Source: Clusia tigrina (taxonomy: Eukaryota > Arthropoda > Insecta > Diptera > Clusiidae). From it: a DNA stretch of 64,000 nucleotides. The notes under the pieces were generated by a model. It saw only the letters and a list, made by a program, of their open reading frames with translations, was not told the origin of the DNA and made no database searches. Made by a program: the position numbers and the translations under genes. The first letter of the stretch is position 1. The number at the start of each line of letters is the position of its first letter. The stretch is taken from positions 317,072,789 to 317,136,788 of the forward strand of contig OV050030.1 of the NCBI GenBank assembly GCA_920105625.2, written 5' to 3'. Positions 43,788 to 55,123 of the stretch are shown here, in pieces.

Positions 43788-45748
43788 GTTCGGAAAATTT
43801 TCAGGAGACCGAGAGCCCGCATCTGGTTACCTGCGATGAAGATGGCGCATGGCAGATACTTCAGCTCCTACATCGCAAAATTCGACCATACCGCCACATA
43901 ACTGGGTAGTCATAAAATACGAGGGTCTCCAGAAAAAAGCCTTTTGCAATCCATAAACGAAGAATATGTGACAGCGCTCGAGACCACTGACAATAAAATA
44001 AGGTTCGGTGTCAGGTACGCCAAGTAGAAAATCTTCCGTCCTTCAGAGAATGGGGTTGAGGCAGGTAAAGGAGACCAACAATCAGCTAAATTCCGCAAAA
44101 ACTGAAGGGGAGATAGTAGCTACATCACAACAAAAAGCTACCGATCAAAGTGCAAAACTACTTAACGTTTTACGCAAAGGCTGGTGCCAACTCAAGGTGA
44201 TGTGTATCCTAGTGAAGAACAATATTAATGCTTTTCTCTGTCCTCAGTATAGCGCAGGTGATTTAACAGTTGTTAAAATCGAAGTGCCAACGGGACCGGG
44301 ACTGGTGATAGCATCAGCATGACTGGGACGCACCACCAAAAGAAGTTGCGTTATTTACGGCCACCTTAACCGCTAAGGATAGTTTTCCCTAGCTCGGCAA
44401 GTAACAACGTTTGGGAAGAAGTGTTAGACCTAAATCTGTTAACAGAAAACAAAACAACCCAGGTAGTGAACTGGAGGGTGTCCAACAAAAGATTATTTTC
44501 GGACCGTAGTTGGATAATCTTTAGTGTGTCTGGGAACAATAGACACAAAACCTTTTAGGAAACGCAAGAGAATCAGAGGTGAAAGTTTTCCAGAGTAGCC
44601 ACGGCCAAACTTAAGGGAGTAAGGGGGCCTCACATAAAAGCAACCAGACTTTGACAAGCGACTGGATAATCTTGAGGCAGTATTTACAAAAGCATTTATG
44701 ATATCCTGTCCAATGACTAGGAGTAAATAATTCTTTCCACCCTGGTGGAATGAATTACTTTTAAAACTCAGGGAAAGAACAAGAAAGCTATTCAACCAAT
44801 ATTTTAAGGATAAAAATTGGCAGATATACAAAGATGAGGCTATCAACATCTACAATCGATCGATCAGGAAAGCCAAGGCTGAGGACTGGAAAGATTTCTG
44901 CCAGCAAATTGAGCCAGTTTCAAGCTCTACAAGACTCATCAAGGTGCTTCCAAGGCAACGTACCCATCCATCCTTTTTGAAAAAGTGGACGGAACGTGGA
45001 CGGCTGAGACACTTGACACTCTTATAAATACGTATTTTCCAGATTGCTGGGGCAATAGGAGTAACTTTAATTCATCCGTAACAGATTATCTTTCATCGCC
45101 AGTGGTCGAATCCATAGTTACGGAGGAAAAAATTAAGTACTCAATTAACAGATTCTCTCCCTATAAATAACCGGGGATTGGTAGTTGAATCAGAATCTAC
45201 AGAATGTGGTTATTCCATGGTTTGAGGTGATTTATTGTGCAAGCATAAGACTCAGATATATTCCACTCAGCTAGAGAAGAGTAAAAGTAGTACTCATTCC
45301 CAAGGCAGGTAAAGTCGGTCACGTATCAGCCAAGGACTTTAGGCCGATTAGTCTTACTTCGTTTTTGCTGAAGACGATGGAAAGTTTGATTCAACTACAT
45401 CTCATGCCGGTAGTGGAACGTTTTAACATTTCAAAATGCCAGCATGGTTATGCCAAGGGTAGATCCACGGAAACGGCTCTACATGAGGTCATTCGCATCG
45501 CTGAGAGATCAATACAGTTCAAACAATCTTTGTTGGGAGCCTTCCTAGACATTGAGGGACTTTTTAACAACGTAAGCATTGATACTATCATCATTTCTCT
45601 CAACAGGGTCGGTTTAGAAGAGGATCTCAGGAACTGGATAGTAGCAATGCTAAAATCTAGGTTAATCCGCGCAGAGCTAGGCAACACAACTCTGGTAAGG
45701 CCAGCCAGTAGAGGAACACCACAGGTAGGTGTGATTTCACCTCTACTG
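43788..45748 (+). pseudogene. LOA/R1-type LINE, part 1: ORF1 remnant, endonuclease, first half of RT
   Basis: Segments read in order. An ORF1-like LLQSINEEYVTALETTDNKI segment lies at about 43925. An APE-type endonuclease piece (CILVKNNINAFLCP, then KIEVPTGPGLVIASA) lies at 44190-44320. The endonuclease end/linker (VVNWRVSNKRLFSD) is at about 44465. The YNRSIRKAKAEDWKDF linker is at about 44850. RT then runs from 45300: DFRPISLTSFLLKTMESL, HGYAKGRSTETALHEV, then motif A LGAFLDIEGLFNNV and GTPQVGVISPLL. The 45365-45754 frame is open up to the hAT insertion. Stops and shifts break the rest. Confidence 0.82.
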
Positions 45749-46329
45749 TATTGATGAGCGATCCAGTGATTTTTGAGTATCGCCGTTACCAGTGATTGCT
45801 ATTTTTCAATCACCGTGATTTTAAACAGTGACTGCGATCGCTGTTTCCATTGCGTTCATGCATACATATGTTTGTAAGCAGTCAACCAAACTGTTATCAA
45901 ATATGCAAAGTAACAGGGAAAAGCGCGATTTTTAACAGACAGCTGTAATCCACGGTGATTGAAAATCGCTACTTTTAATAAAAGCATGAAATAACAGCGA
46001 ATGGAGATTTCACTACTTTGGTAACGAATGAATATATCAATCACTGTTTTTATCATGTTAATTAAGTAAATGTATGTATGTATGTAGCTGTTGCTGTCAA
46101 ATTATCCCATTGCTGGAGAGAGTGACAATTTATACAAACGTATTATACGTATATTCATACGTATCGCTTTATATTTTAACATTTACGCATATATAATAGA
46201 GAAGTTGATAGATATTTGGATGATGACTTAATTCCACAAAATTCCGATCCTTTATTATATATTATAACTATATATATTATAAAACAAAGTATCCAAATAT
46301 TTCGATAGTAGCGCAAGAAAATCTATGCA

Positions 46330-46410
46330 TTGGAATCTTCCGCACCATTCGAACGCCTTTTTTCGCATGCTGGATAGATATAAAGCGAGCGGTGAAAGCG
46401 ATGAAAATGT
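46330..46410 (+). pseudogene. hATC remnant inside the 45749 hAT
   Basis: Plus strand reading with SAPFERLFSHAG followed by stops in place of a glutamine and a leucine codon. Same piece as at 29540-29633. Confidence 0.72.
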
Positions 46411-47074
46411 AAAAATGTTATTATTTTTAAATTGTAACTATAAATACTATACTTAAACTTTATTTATAACTATTTTTTATTATTTATAAATATTAGATTA
46501 TTAAAAATAAAATGTAATTTTCCAGCTGAATATCATAATCTAATTATTAGACGATAAGATATTAAAACGACTACTTTTAAGTTATTGAATGAGATATGTC
46601 ACTAGCAATGCACCAATCGTTCAATTAATTAGTTTTAATTTACATTTTAAGAAGAGTGTGTTCAATTTCTACAATGCCAATATATGAAATTTACTTATTC
46701 AATCAAATAAATTTTATAATAACATAACTTAAAATATCCACTACAATGCATGTATAACATCATTGAGAAATTCCATTATTGTTAGCTACCCTGTATAATT
46801 AATTTCAAAACTTTACTTATTAAAAAATGCAATTGAAAAATTTCCCTTTGCATAAAATTCATAAAATAAAAGCAACAGCACTGTTCAATGTAAGTTTTGA
46901 ACAGTGCAGACGTGTTTAAGCTCGCTCCGCAAAAATTTCTTTCGTCTCAAACGAAAACAACGCGACTCCAAATTGCCGGTCGAAGTGACAGAGAGCAGAG
47001 CACGATCTTGCTCTCCCGCTCTACTAGGTGCCAGCAATTCCCTATCTTGCAGTGTCCAATGCGCGGCTCCCACT

Positions 47075-48541
47075 ATGGAGTTTTATCCACCAGGTACTAC
47101 TTCAGCAACTACAATAACAACTCAAAGCTCCTCTACCACAACTGTAACACCAGTGACTGCGACGGGAACGATTTTTAGCTGCAACTCACCAATAAAGGCA
47201 ATCGGAACAACACCAAGTACACCAGCAACAACAAACACGCAAGTACAAAACACAAATATTAAAACCAGTAATAAAATTACCGAAAATAAAAATACAAATC
47301 GAAACCGCGATAAGCAATCGCCAAACAAGTTAAAGGAACAAAATACTAGTAACAAAAGACCGAAAAAGAAAATGTTCAACACAACACAAACATCACTCCA
47401 AAAATATTGGCTGAGCAAGCCTATCACTCCAAACACAACAAACAGATTCGAACTGTTAGCAGTAAATGACAAAACGGACTCTCAAGACAACAGTGAAGAA
47501 CAAAACAACAGTGGGACAAATGCGATCATTAATATACAAAAACCAATTGCGCAACGTTTACAAAAACTGCCTCCTATATATGTTCAGAATGATGAAAATA
47601 TAAAAGCCTTATCTGAAGCACTAAATTCCATGCCAAATATATTGTACGAAATGAAAATTCTAAGCAAGAACGAAATAAAAATTCAACTAAAAGAATCCAC
47701 ACACTACACAAAAGTAATTGAATTATTAAAGCAAAAAGGGACAAAGTATTACACATTTCGACCAAAAGATGAGTGAGGCTTTAGAGTGGTATTACGAAAT
47801 ATGCACCATTCAACCGACACAGAAGACATTAAAAACGAATTAACCGAACTAGGCCATGAAGTGACAAATATCCATCACATCCAAATAGCTAATGGTGCCA
47901 AAATAAAACAACCACTTTCAATATTTTCAATTGAATTGAAAATAAAAGATAACAATAAAAGCATATACGACATTACTCACCACCTACACTGCAAAATTAG
48001 CTTTGAGCCACCCCGACAAAAGAGAACAATTCCCCAATGCACAAATTGCCAAAAGTACAGCCACACAAAAAACTACTGCCAGATAGACCCGGTGTGTGTC
48101 AAATGTGCTGGAAAACACAAGACAAACATGTGCACAATTAAAATCGACGCTGATATTAAATGCGTACATTGCGGTGAAAACCACACGGCAAACTACAGAG
48201 GATGTGCGATATATAAAGCTCTACAAGTCCAGAGATACCCTACACTTCACAAGAAAGAAACAAATGGACAAATCAATATTGAAACAAACCAAAACAATCC
48301 CAATACAAAAATAAATGGCCAGAAAATCATCTCTGGTATTTCATACGCTCAAGCTGCACAAATGGAAACAATATCACAGGAGCCAAATCAAATAAAAAGC
48401 AACAGCACATATGAAATAATATCAAACAATGACGATCTATCCGAATTAAAAACAATGATGAAACAACTAATAAATCAAATGACCAGTATGATGAACATAG
48501 TAACTATGCTAGTATGCAAAATAGATGAACGCAGTAAATAA
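47075..48541 (+). pseudogene. Jockey ORF1 (Gag-like RNA-binding protein), one frameshift
   Basis: The first in-frame ATG is at 47075; the open frame extends upstream without an ATG. A Thr/Asn-rich N-terminal half ends at 47776. One frame change near 47770 leads to 47786-48541. The second half has a PRE-like VVLRNMHHSTDTEDIKNEL segment and three cysteine fingers (CTNCQKYSHTKNYC, CVKCAGKHKTNMC, CVHCGENHTANYRGC). A short helical tail follows. ORF1 proteins coat LINE RNA and act as chaperones. Its stop (48539-48541) overlaps the ORF2 ATG at 48525 by 17 nt. Confidence 0.85.
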
Positions 48542-51030
48542 AATAAGTTTGGCAATATGGAATGCAAATGGACTGTCGCGCCATGAACTAGAACTAAAGA
48601 CTTTCCTAATAAATAATTCAATAGATGTGTTGTTAATCTCAGAAACACATGCTATAGACAAAACAAATGTTAAATTCCCTAACAACAAATCTCACGGTGG
48701 AACGGCGATCATTATAAAAAAAATATGAATTACATTGAACTTGACGCATATAAAAAAGAAAACCTTCAAGCAACCACAATAGCACTAAAAGACTCGAAAG
48801 GACAAATCGTAGTATCTGCTGTCTATTGTCCACCAAAATATAACAACACAAAAGAACAATATCTAGACTATTTATAAAAACTGAGCAATCGCTATTTAGC
48901 CGGAGGTGACTATAACGCTAAAAATGTTTTATGGGGATCAAGGTTGACAAACGGAAAAGGACGCGAGTTACTTAAAGCTATACGATATAGTAATGGTCGA
49001 TTCATTAGCACTGGTGATCCAACATATTGGCCAACAGATACAAAAAAATAACCAGATTTAATAGACTTCCGCATCACAAAAAATATTCTTCATAAACACC
49101 TGACTATTAAATCATGTTTAGAATTATCCTCAGACCACTCCGCAATCCTTATGACATTACTAGGATTAATAGAGACAAGACTTTTCTCAGGCATAACAAT
49201 AAAACTGACTGGAATAATTTTCGTCTAGTACTGGAAAAGCAACTAAAAATAGATATACGATTAAAAACAAAAAATGAAATCGATTCCGCAATCGCATACT
49301 TCAATGATAGCGTCATCGAAGCAATCACAGCTTCAACCCCAAAGCTAACGTTAGCAAATACGGACACTACACCAGCGTTCATCAAGGGAAAAATGAAATG
49401 GAAAAGGAAGCTCCGGAAAACATGGCAAATCACTAGGAATCCGGAAGATAAACGCAACCTAAACAAGGCAACAAATGAATTAAAAATTTTACTTCAGAAA
49501 AACAGAGAAAAGGAACTAGAAAAACATATGCTGAACTTGGGAACGACCACATCAACAAATTACTCTCTTTGGAAGGCTACGAAAAAACTCACTGGTGCAA
49601 TAATACACAAACCTCCTATCAAAACATAAACCGGTACATGGGCGAAAACTAGTAAAGACAAAGCCAACACACTTGCCAAACATTTCCTTTAAATATTTAC
49701 AAGCGAAATGGACAATGAAACCACTCATCTTGACAATGTAATAAATATCCCGCAATCCAAAACAAAAAAGGCGTCAGTGGCAGATATCAAAAACAAAATT
49801 AAAAAATTAAAAGACAAAAAGGCGCCAGGGTATGATCTGATAAGCGGGAAAATGCTAAAAGAAATGCCTGATAATATATATCCGAAATATATTTAACTGC
49901 ATGCTAGAAACTAAGTATTTCTCTCGCTTATGGAAAGTTGCGCAGATAACAGCCATCAGGAAGCCAGGAAGAGATGCCACCAAAACAACTTCTTACCGAC
50001 CTATCAGTCTATTGCCAATACTATCGAAAGTATTTGAAAGGATACTACAGGACAGATTAGAGCCAATCTTAACAACAAAAAATTTAATACCCAGCCATCA
50101 GTTTGGATTTAGAAGACAACACTCAACTCTGCAACAGGTCCACAGGGTTGTAAACAAAATCCTTGAAAGTATAGACAACAAAAAGTACTGCGTAGTTGTA
50201 TACTTGAACATTGCAAAAGCATTCGAAAAGGTGTGGCACAAAGGACTTCTATATAAACTTAAGCGAATATTTCCACAAAATTATTATGACATTTTAAAGA
50301 GCTATATAAGCGAACGACAATTCTACATAAAATATGACGAGGATTGCTCAGACATCCTACCAATGACAGCTGGAGTACCACAAGGCAGCGTATTAGGACC
50401 TCTAATATACTTAATTTTCACAGCAGATATACCAATTCCAACGAAAAGCAATGCGATGATAGCAACATTCGCAGACGACACAGTTTTAATGGCATCACAC
50501 AATGACGAAAAAAAGGCAACAAATGCAATCCAACATATATTGGACAATGTAGTAGCATGGTGTGACTTATGGGGAATAGAGATAAATAAAGACAAAACTG
50601 TACAAGTTGTATATACAAACAGAAAATCGACAAAATACAACCTTGCTATAAAGGGCAAAAAAATAAAAACTCACTCTGCTGCAAAATATCTTGGAATAAC
50701 CATAGACGAAAAATTGACTTGGAAGCAGCACATCATTAAGCACATCATTATCTGGAAATATCGAGATATGGAGGACAGCTAGCATATCAAAATTAAATTT
50801 AATACAACGAATGCAGTCAAGAATACTACGAACAATTTCAAATGCTGAATGGTATATCCCGAACGAGGTTATACACCGTGACCTACACATTGAAGCCATC
50901 AAGGACACAATCACACAATGCAGCACCAAACATATACACCGACTGAGAGGCCATCAAAACCTGGAACTGCGTAGTGCAGCAGACACGGAGGGTGGAACTC
51001 CAAGCGAATTACCCCTGCAGAACTTATAGG
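48525..51030 (+). pseudogene. Jockey ORF2: endonuclease and reverse transcriptase, several breaks
   Basis: The ATG at 48525 opens the APE endonuclease: LAIWNANGLSRHEL, the catalytic SETHA block, GGDYNAKNVLWG, and SDHSAI before the linker. Breaks occur at about 48722 (A-run), 48877, 49050, 49627, 49692 and 49895. RT (49901-50782) has SYRPISLLPILSKVFE, HQFGFRRQHST, AGVPQGSVLGP and the FADDTVLM box. In motif A the sequence is VYLNIAKAFEKVWH, where the catalytic aspartate is replaced by asparagine. The C-terminal region (RILRTISNAEWYIPNE and RDLHIEAIK) runs to about 51030. The element is therefore dead. Confidence 0.87.
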
Positions 51031-51572
51031 AAGGTTTAAAAAAATAAATACATAACAATAACAAAATAAATAATTAATTATATACATAAATAAAGTGATG
51101 GATAAATAGAGAAAATTTAATAAACAAATAAATAAAAGAAGTTCTTTTGGCATTGGCAAAAAGAGCATATTCAATCCAAACCTACACAAAATATTACTTA
51201 ATATTATTGTTATAGATTGTAATATATAGAAGAAATAAAAATAAATAAAAAAAAATGTTAAATGTGTAAGTGTGCATGAGTGTAGCCAAAATTCATATAA
51301 TACCACTCTCTCTCTCTCTCTGTATTCACTTAAAAAGCTCCACAGAAACAGTGATTTATATCAAAGCGTGAAATCAATCGCCGCTGTTATTTCACGCTTT
51401 TATTGAAAGTAGCTATTTTCAATCACTGTGAAAAAAGAACGGACTGTTGAAAATCACTCTTTTGATCAAATCGCTGTTACTTTGTATATTCGGTAACAGT
51501 TGCTACCAGCGATTTTTAAATAACAGTGAAAAAATCACCGGCAGTGAAATTTTGCTTATCTCTACTCTACTG

Positions 51573-52316
51573 TGGCTACTTGTTATGGATAGCATTCTAA
51601 ATATATAATATAAAACGGGGGTGAAGGTAGTAGTATATGCAGACGACATCGTAATAATAGTCCCAAACACGATAAGGAAGATTATGCAAGGGGCTTTGGA
51701 CAAACTCGGGCAACAACTGACACTGACAACGAAGGCCACATACATGGGGATATTACTGGGTCCAAAATTGAATTGAAACCGTAATATCGAGTTGCGGGTC
51801 AGGAAAGCATGGGTGGCCTTGTACTCTTGCAATATATTGTTTGGCAAGAGATGGGGGTTACAACTATATATTACTCACAGGCTGTACACAGCAATAGTAC
51901 GACCAATTTTAGCTTACGGTACATAAAGTCTGATGGCCAACTTTAAGCAGGGGCTGTAATGTTCAGAAACTCAGCTGAGTACAAAGAGCAGCATGTGTTG
52001 GCATTACAGGAGCTGTACGTACTTGTCCCACTGACGCCCTGAATGTTATGCTGCATCTCCACCCTATTGACATATATACCAAAAACATCGCCTTCAATAG
52101 CGCGGTGAGGTTTTTGACAATCGGCTATTGGGCGCAGCGAACTTATGGACATAGTAGGAAAGTCCTTGACACAATACCGAATTCCCTGAGCACAGGAGCA
52201 ACAGATTACACGATACCACAACTGAGTTTCAGAAATTACTTCAAGGTAAGACCGCCATACGAGCCCAGTGGAAAGGAAACAAATGGACTGTGGGGTAGGT
52301 GCGGGCGTCCACTCGC
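51573..52316 (+). pseudogene. LOA/R1-type LINE, part 2: RT catalytic box and thumb
   Basis: Continues the 45748 reading with WLLVMDS, then the YADD box (VVYADDIVIIVP), then MGILLGPKLN, WVALYSCNILFGKRWG, YTAIVRPILAYG and a TDALNVMLHLHPIDIY block. Stops occur after WLLVMDSILNI and elsewhere. It is interrupted at 52317 by the Transib target duplication. Confidence 0.82.
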
Positions 52317-52814
52317 CACAGCACAGTGGCACTTTTGAGCTATTTAGGAGCTAAAAACTCATAACTCTGTTTTTAGTAGACATATTTTAATGAAATGAAA
52401 GGCTGATGTGGTCAGAGGTTATGTTGGTGTGAAATATGGGTCCGATCGGATCAAAAACCACGCCCATTTTTGGGAAAAAATATTTTTTCATATTTTTTGA
52501 ATTTGCTTTCCGAGATCCTTTCCCAGCGCTTAGTGTGTATACTAAATAAGCAAGCCTAAAGGCCACGCCCACTTCTATGGCACATATCTGATTATAGCGG
52601 CGCTGGGTATTACAAAGTCGGGCTTACCTTACTATACACACTTATCAGTTTCTTATTGGTGTTGTATCAAATGAAAGTATCGTTGAATAAGAATGTTTTC
52701 GTTATTGCTTCTCATAACAGTTTTAACAAAAATCGAGATTTATTTAACAATTCGTTTGATTATTAGACAAGTTCCTAATGAGGAAAGCTTACAAAATTGT
52801 ACATAAACTAAATA

Positions 52815-55097
52815 CAGTAGAATCTCGAAAAAGTTAACCAACATGTTCCTAGGGTAATTAACTTTTTCGAAATATTAACTTTTCTAAGAGGTTTTCAAAA
52901 AAGAAAAAAAATACTATAATAAACATAGATTTTATAAAAATAACACGTTAAATTTATTTCAATGACTTAGGTTTTATCAATTTTACAAAAAGGAAACTTA
53001 GATTTATTTTGTACGGGCTGGTTTAAAATTCTCAGTCACTCTTGACCATTTTCTGGAGCAGAAACTTCATATGTATGTACTAATTTGTGCGGAGTGGTTT
53101 AAAGAAGCAGTCGAGGCTTGTTTGTTTTTTTTCTTTTGTGTAATAGCTCTTGACCATTTTTGTGCGAATATTGACAAGGCCTGCCACTTGATTTGCATCG
53201 TCATTGTCTTCAAACCATTTTATCAAGTTATTGATGCTTCCAATTGCTTTCGAGAAGCTCACTTTTGCTTGTTGAATATCTTGCTCGATAATTAGTTCAT
53301 CGCTTTCATTATCGGACACTTCGAAATCATCGTTATCTTCCGTAATTTGATCCTTGTTCCAATTTTCAATGTCATCAATACTGATGTCAACATTATCACC
53401 CACTTTCGACATCAACAATTGAACTTCTCGAAGTGTATCGTCGTAAGCATTACTTGGATTAATCCATTCTGACAACGGAATGTCATCTTCACTATTGTAT
53501 TGATCATCATCCCACTTTTTTATCTTATTCCACGCTTTTATAAGAACAGCTTGCGGCAGTTCGTCCCATACTGATTTAAGTAGCAAAATAGCATCACGAA
53601 TTGAATGTGCCTTCAAAATATTTTCAATCGGAACGTTTTCTTGCGCGACAATGTTGCATAACAATTTATTTCGATATCCTAACTTGACCAATCTTATTGG
53701 ATTTTGATCCATGGGCTGCAAAACTGCTGTTACGTTAGGTGGTAGAAGCATTGCTACAATGTTTCCATCATCAGACTTGAGCATTTCAATTGGCTTATGT
53801 GCAGTGCAGTTATCAATAAGCAACAATCCCTTAGAAGGTAAATTATTTTCAGCAGAAAATTTGCGAACCTGCAAAAATTTACATGTCGTAAGTAACAATT
53901 TAAAAATGAAACCAATAAAATAAGTTTACCTGTTTAATAAATGAATTGTGGAACCAGTTGAAGAATAACTGTGAATTCATCCACGACTTCTTCGAATTGG
54001 CGTATTCCAATGGGTTTTCAAATCCCTTAAAGCAACGTGGATTTGCGGATTTACCAATCACCAACGGCTGTAACTTGTGTGAACCATCTGCGTTCGCACA
54101 CAACAAAAATGTTATTCTCTCCTTCGCAACTTTTCGGACCGGTGCTGTCTTTTCGTTTGCTGCGACAAAGGTTTTATCCGGTAAAAAACGATAAAATAGT
54201 CCAGATTCATCTGCGTTATATAGTTGCGAGTCGGAGATGTCCATTTCATCCATTTTTGCTCGTAAATTATGAATGAAAGGTGTAACATCCGACGTATCGC
54301 TTGAAAGAATTTCCCCACAAATTTTGAGATAGCGAATACCGTGTCTTTTCTTGAAATTTGCCAGCCATCCATTACTGGCATTACATTTTTTTCCAGGGTG
54401 CACTAATGCGAATTCGTGCTTAGCTCTTGATTTTAAAATTGGACCAGACATTGCACAATTACGCTGTCGTTGTTCCAAGAACCATTTATACAAGCTTGCC
54501 TCAAGATCAGCATATTCCGGTTTATGTAGTGTTTTCTTCTGAGCTTTTTCATATGTGTTCGCCACAGCCTCCAAAATTTCATGACGTTTTTTCTTTATTT
54601 TTGAGATGGCTGCTTCAGATACACTATAATCCAACCCCAATCTTTTTCCGTGAATACCCTGATCACTTTTTTTTTAAATCTCCACTTTCTGCTGTAAATC
54701 TAATCTGATCTGCGATGATTTCTTCTGCTTTGTTAACATTTTTTTAAGTAAACAATACACAACTCACAAATTCAAATGTTCCCGACTGACTAAATCAATT
54801 TTGTTTGATGATGAAGACGACCACAGGTTTTCGCAGCTCAAAGCAGAAAACAAATTCTGTGAATACCCGAATATGTATAACAAAATTAGAGCTCAGCGTT
54901 GCCACTGAGAATTATTAAAAACTGACCAAATTGCCACTTAAATGTAGTAGAAACAAACGGGTTTTTTGAAAAATGCATACGCTCAGAAAAGTTAACTGAA
55001 AAATTAACTTTTTAGAGTGGCACGTGGATGCTGAAATTCGGTTAACTTAACCGAGTGATTAACTTTTTCGCGACTTAACTTTTTCGAGATTCTACTG
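52815..55097 (-). mobile_element. Tigger/pogo-type element, complete termini, nested in Transib
   Basis: Inverted repeats start CAGTAGAATCTCGAAAAAGT (23 bp before the first mismatch), with TA on both sides (52813-52814, 55098-55099). The AAAAAGTTAA motif is repeated subterminally. The element is 2283 bp long, and one spliced transposase gene fills it. Confidence 0.94.
53080..54739 (-). CDS. Tigger/pogo transposase, two exons, one nonsense codon near the N-terminus
   Basis: ATG at 54739 is followed by a psq-type helix-turn-helix (ends LGLDYSVSEAAISKIKKK) containing one in-frame TAA at 54676-54674. Next comes a CENP-B-type DNA-binding domain (LEASLYKWFLEQRQRNCAMS and ASNGWLANFKKRHGI). The DDE core has D in YNADESGLFY, D in LLIDNCTAHK and D in VLQPMDQNPI, with about 29-30 residues between the last two. 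An intron of 61 nt (53929-53869) has clean CAG/GTAAAC and TTTTTGCAG borders. The C-terminus is acidic and ends in a SLDCFFKPL-like tail. Apart from the nonsense codon the gene is intact. If the stop is real, a shorter product could start at an internal Met. Confidence 0.9.
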
Positions 55098-55123
55098 TAT
55101 AATAAGAATTAAATTAAGTTTGT

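Larger units (their letters stand above)
46880..51257 (+). mobile_element. nearly full-length Jockey-type LINE nested in the hAT
   Basis: Starts near a CAGTGCAGACGTG motif and ends in an A-rich 3' region without a pure poly(A). It holds ORF1 (Gag with CCHC fingers) and ORF2 (endonuclease and RT) in the usual overlap arrangement. hAT sequence resumes at about 51258. Frame breaks are few and mostly at A-runs. Confidence 0.85.
45749..51564. mobile_element. hAT element inserted in the LINE, 8-bp target duplication, carrying a nested Jockey
   Basis: CTCTACTG flanks the element on both sides (45741-45748, 51565-51572), the 8-bp duplication diagnostic of hAT. The LINE reading continues in frame when the insert is removed (SPLL then WLLVMDS). 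The ends read TATTGATGAGCG and, inverted, TAGAGATAAGC, matching the TAGNGATNNGC look of Ac-like hAT ends. Each end is followed by about 250-300 bp of subterminal inverted similarity rich in CAGTGATT/AATCACTG. Only a broken hATC fragment remains of its transposase (about 46330-46410), so it is non-autonomous. Confidence 0.88.

Noticed and set aside
47122..47472. 116-codon hydrophobic minus-strand ORF that looks like a membrane protein
   Set aside because: It is antisense to the Thr/Asn-rich Jockey ORF1; the apparent hydrophobicity follows from the complementary codons.
50911..51306. 131-codon minus-strand ORF rich in Leu/Phe/Tyr
   Set aside because: It is antisense to the AT-rich 3' end of the Jockey LINE, with a composition-driven hydrophobic reading.
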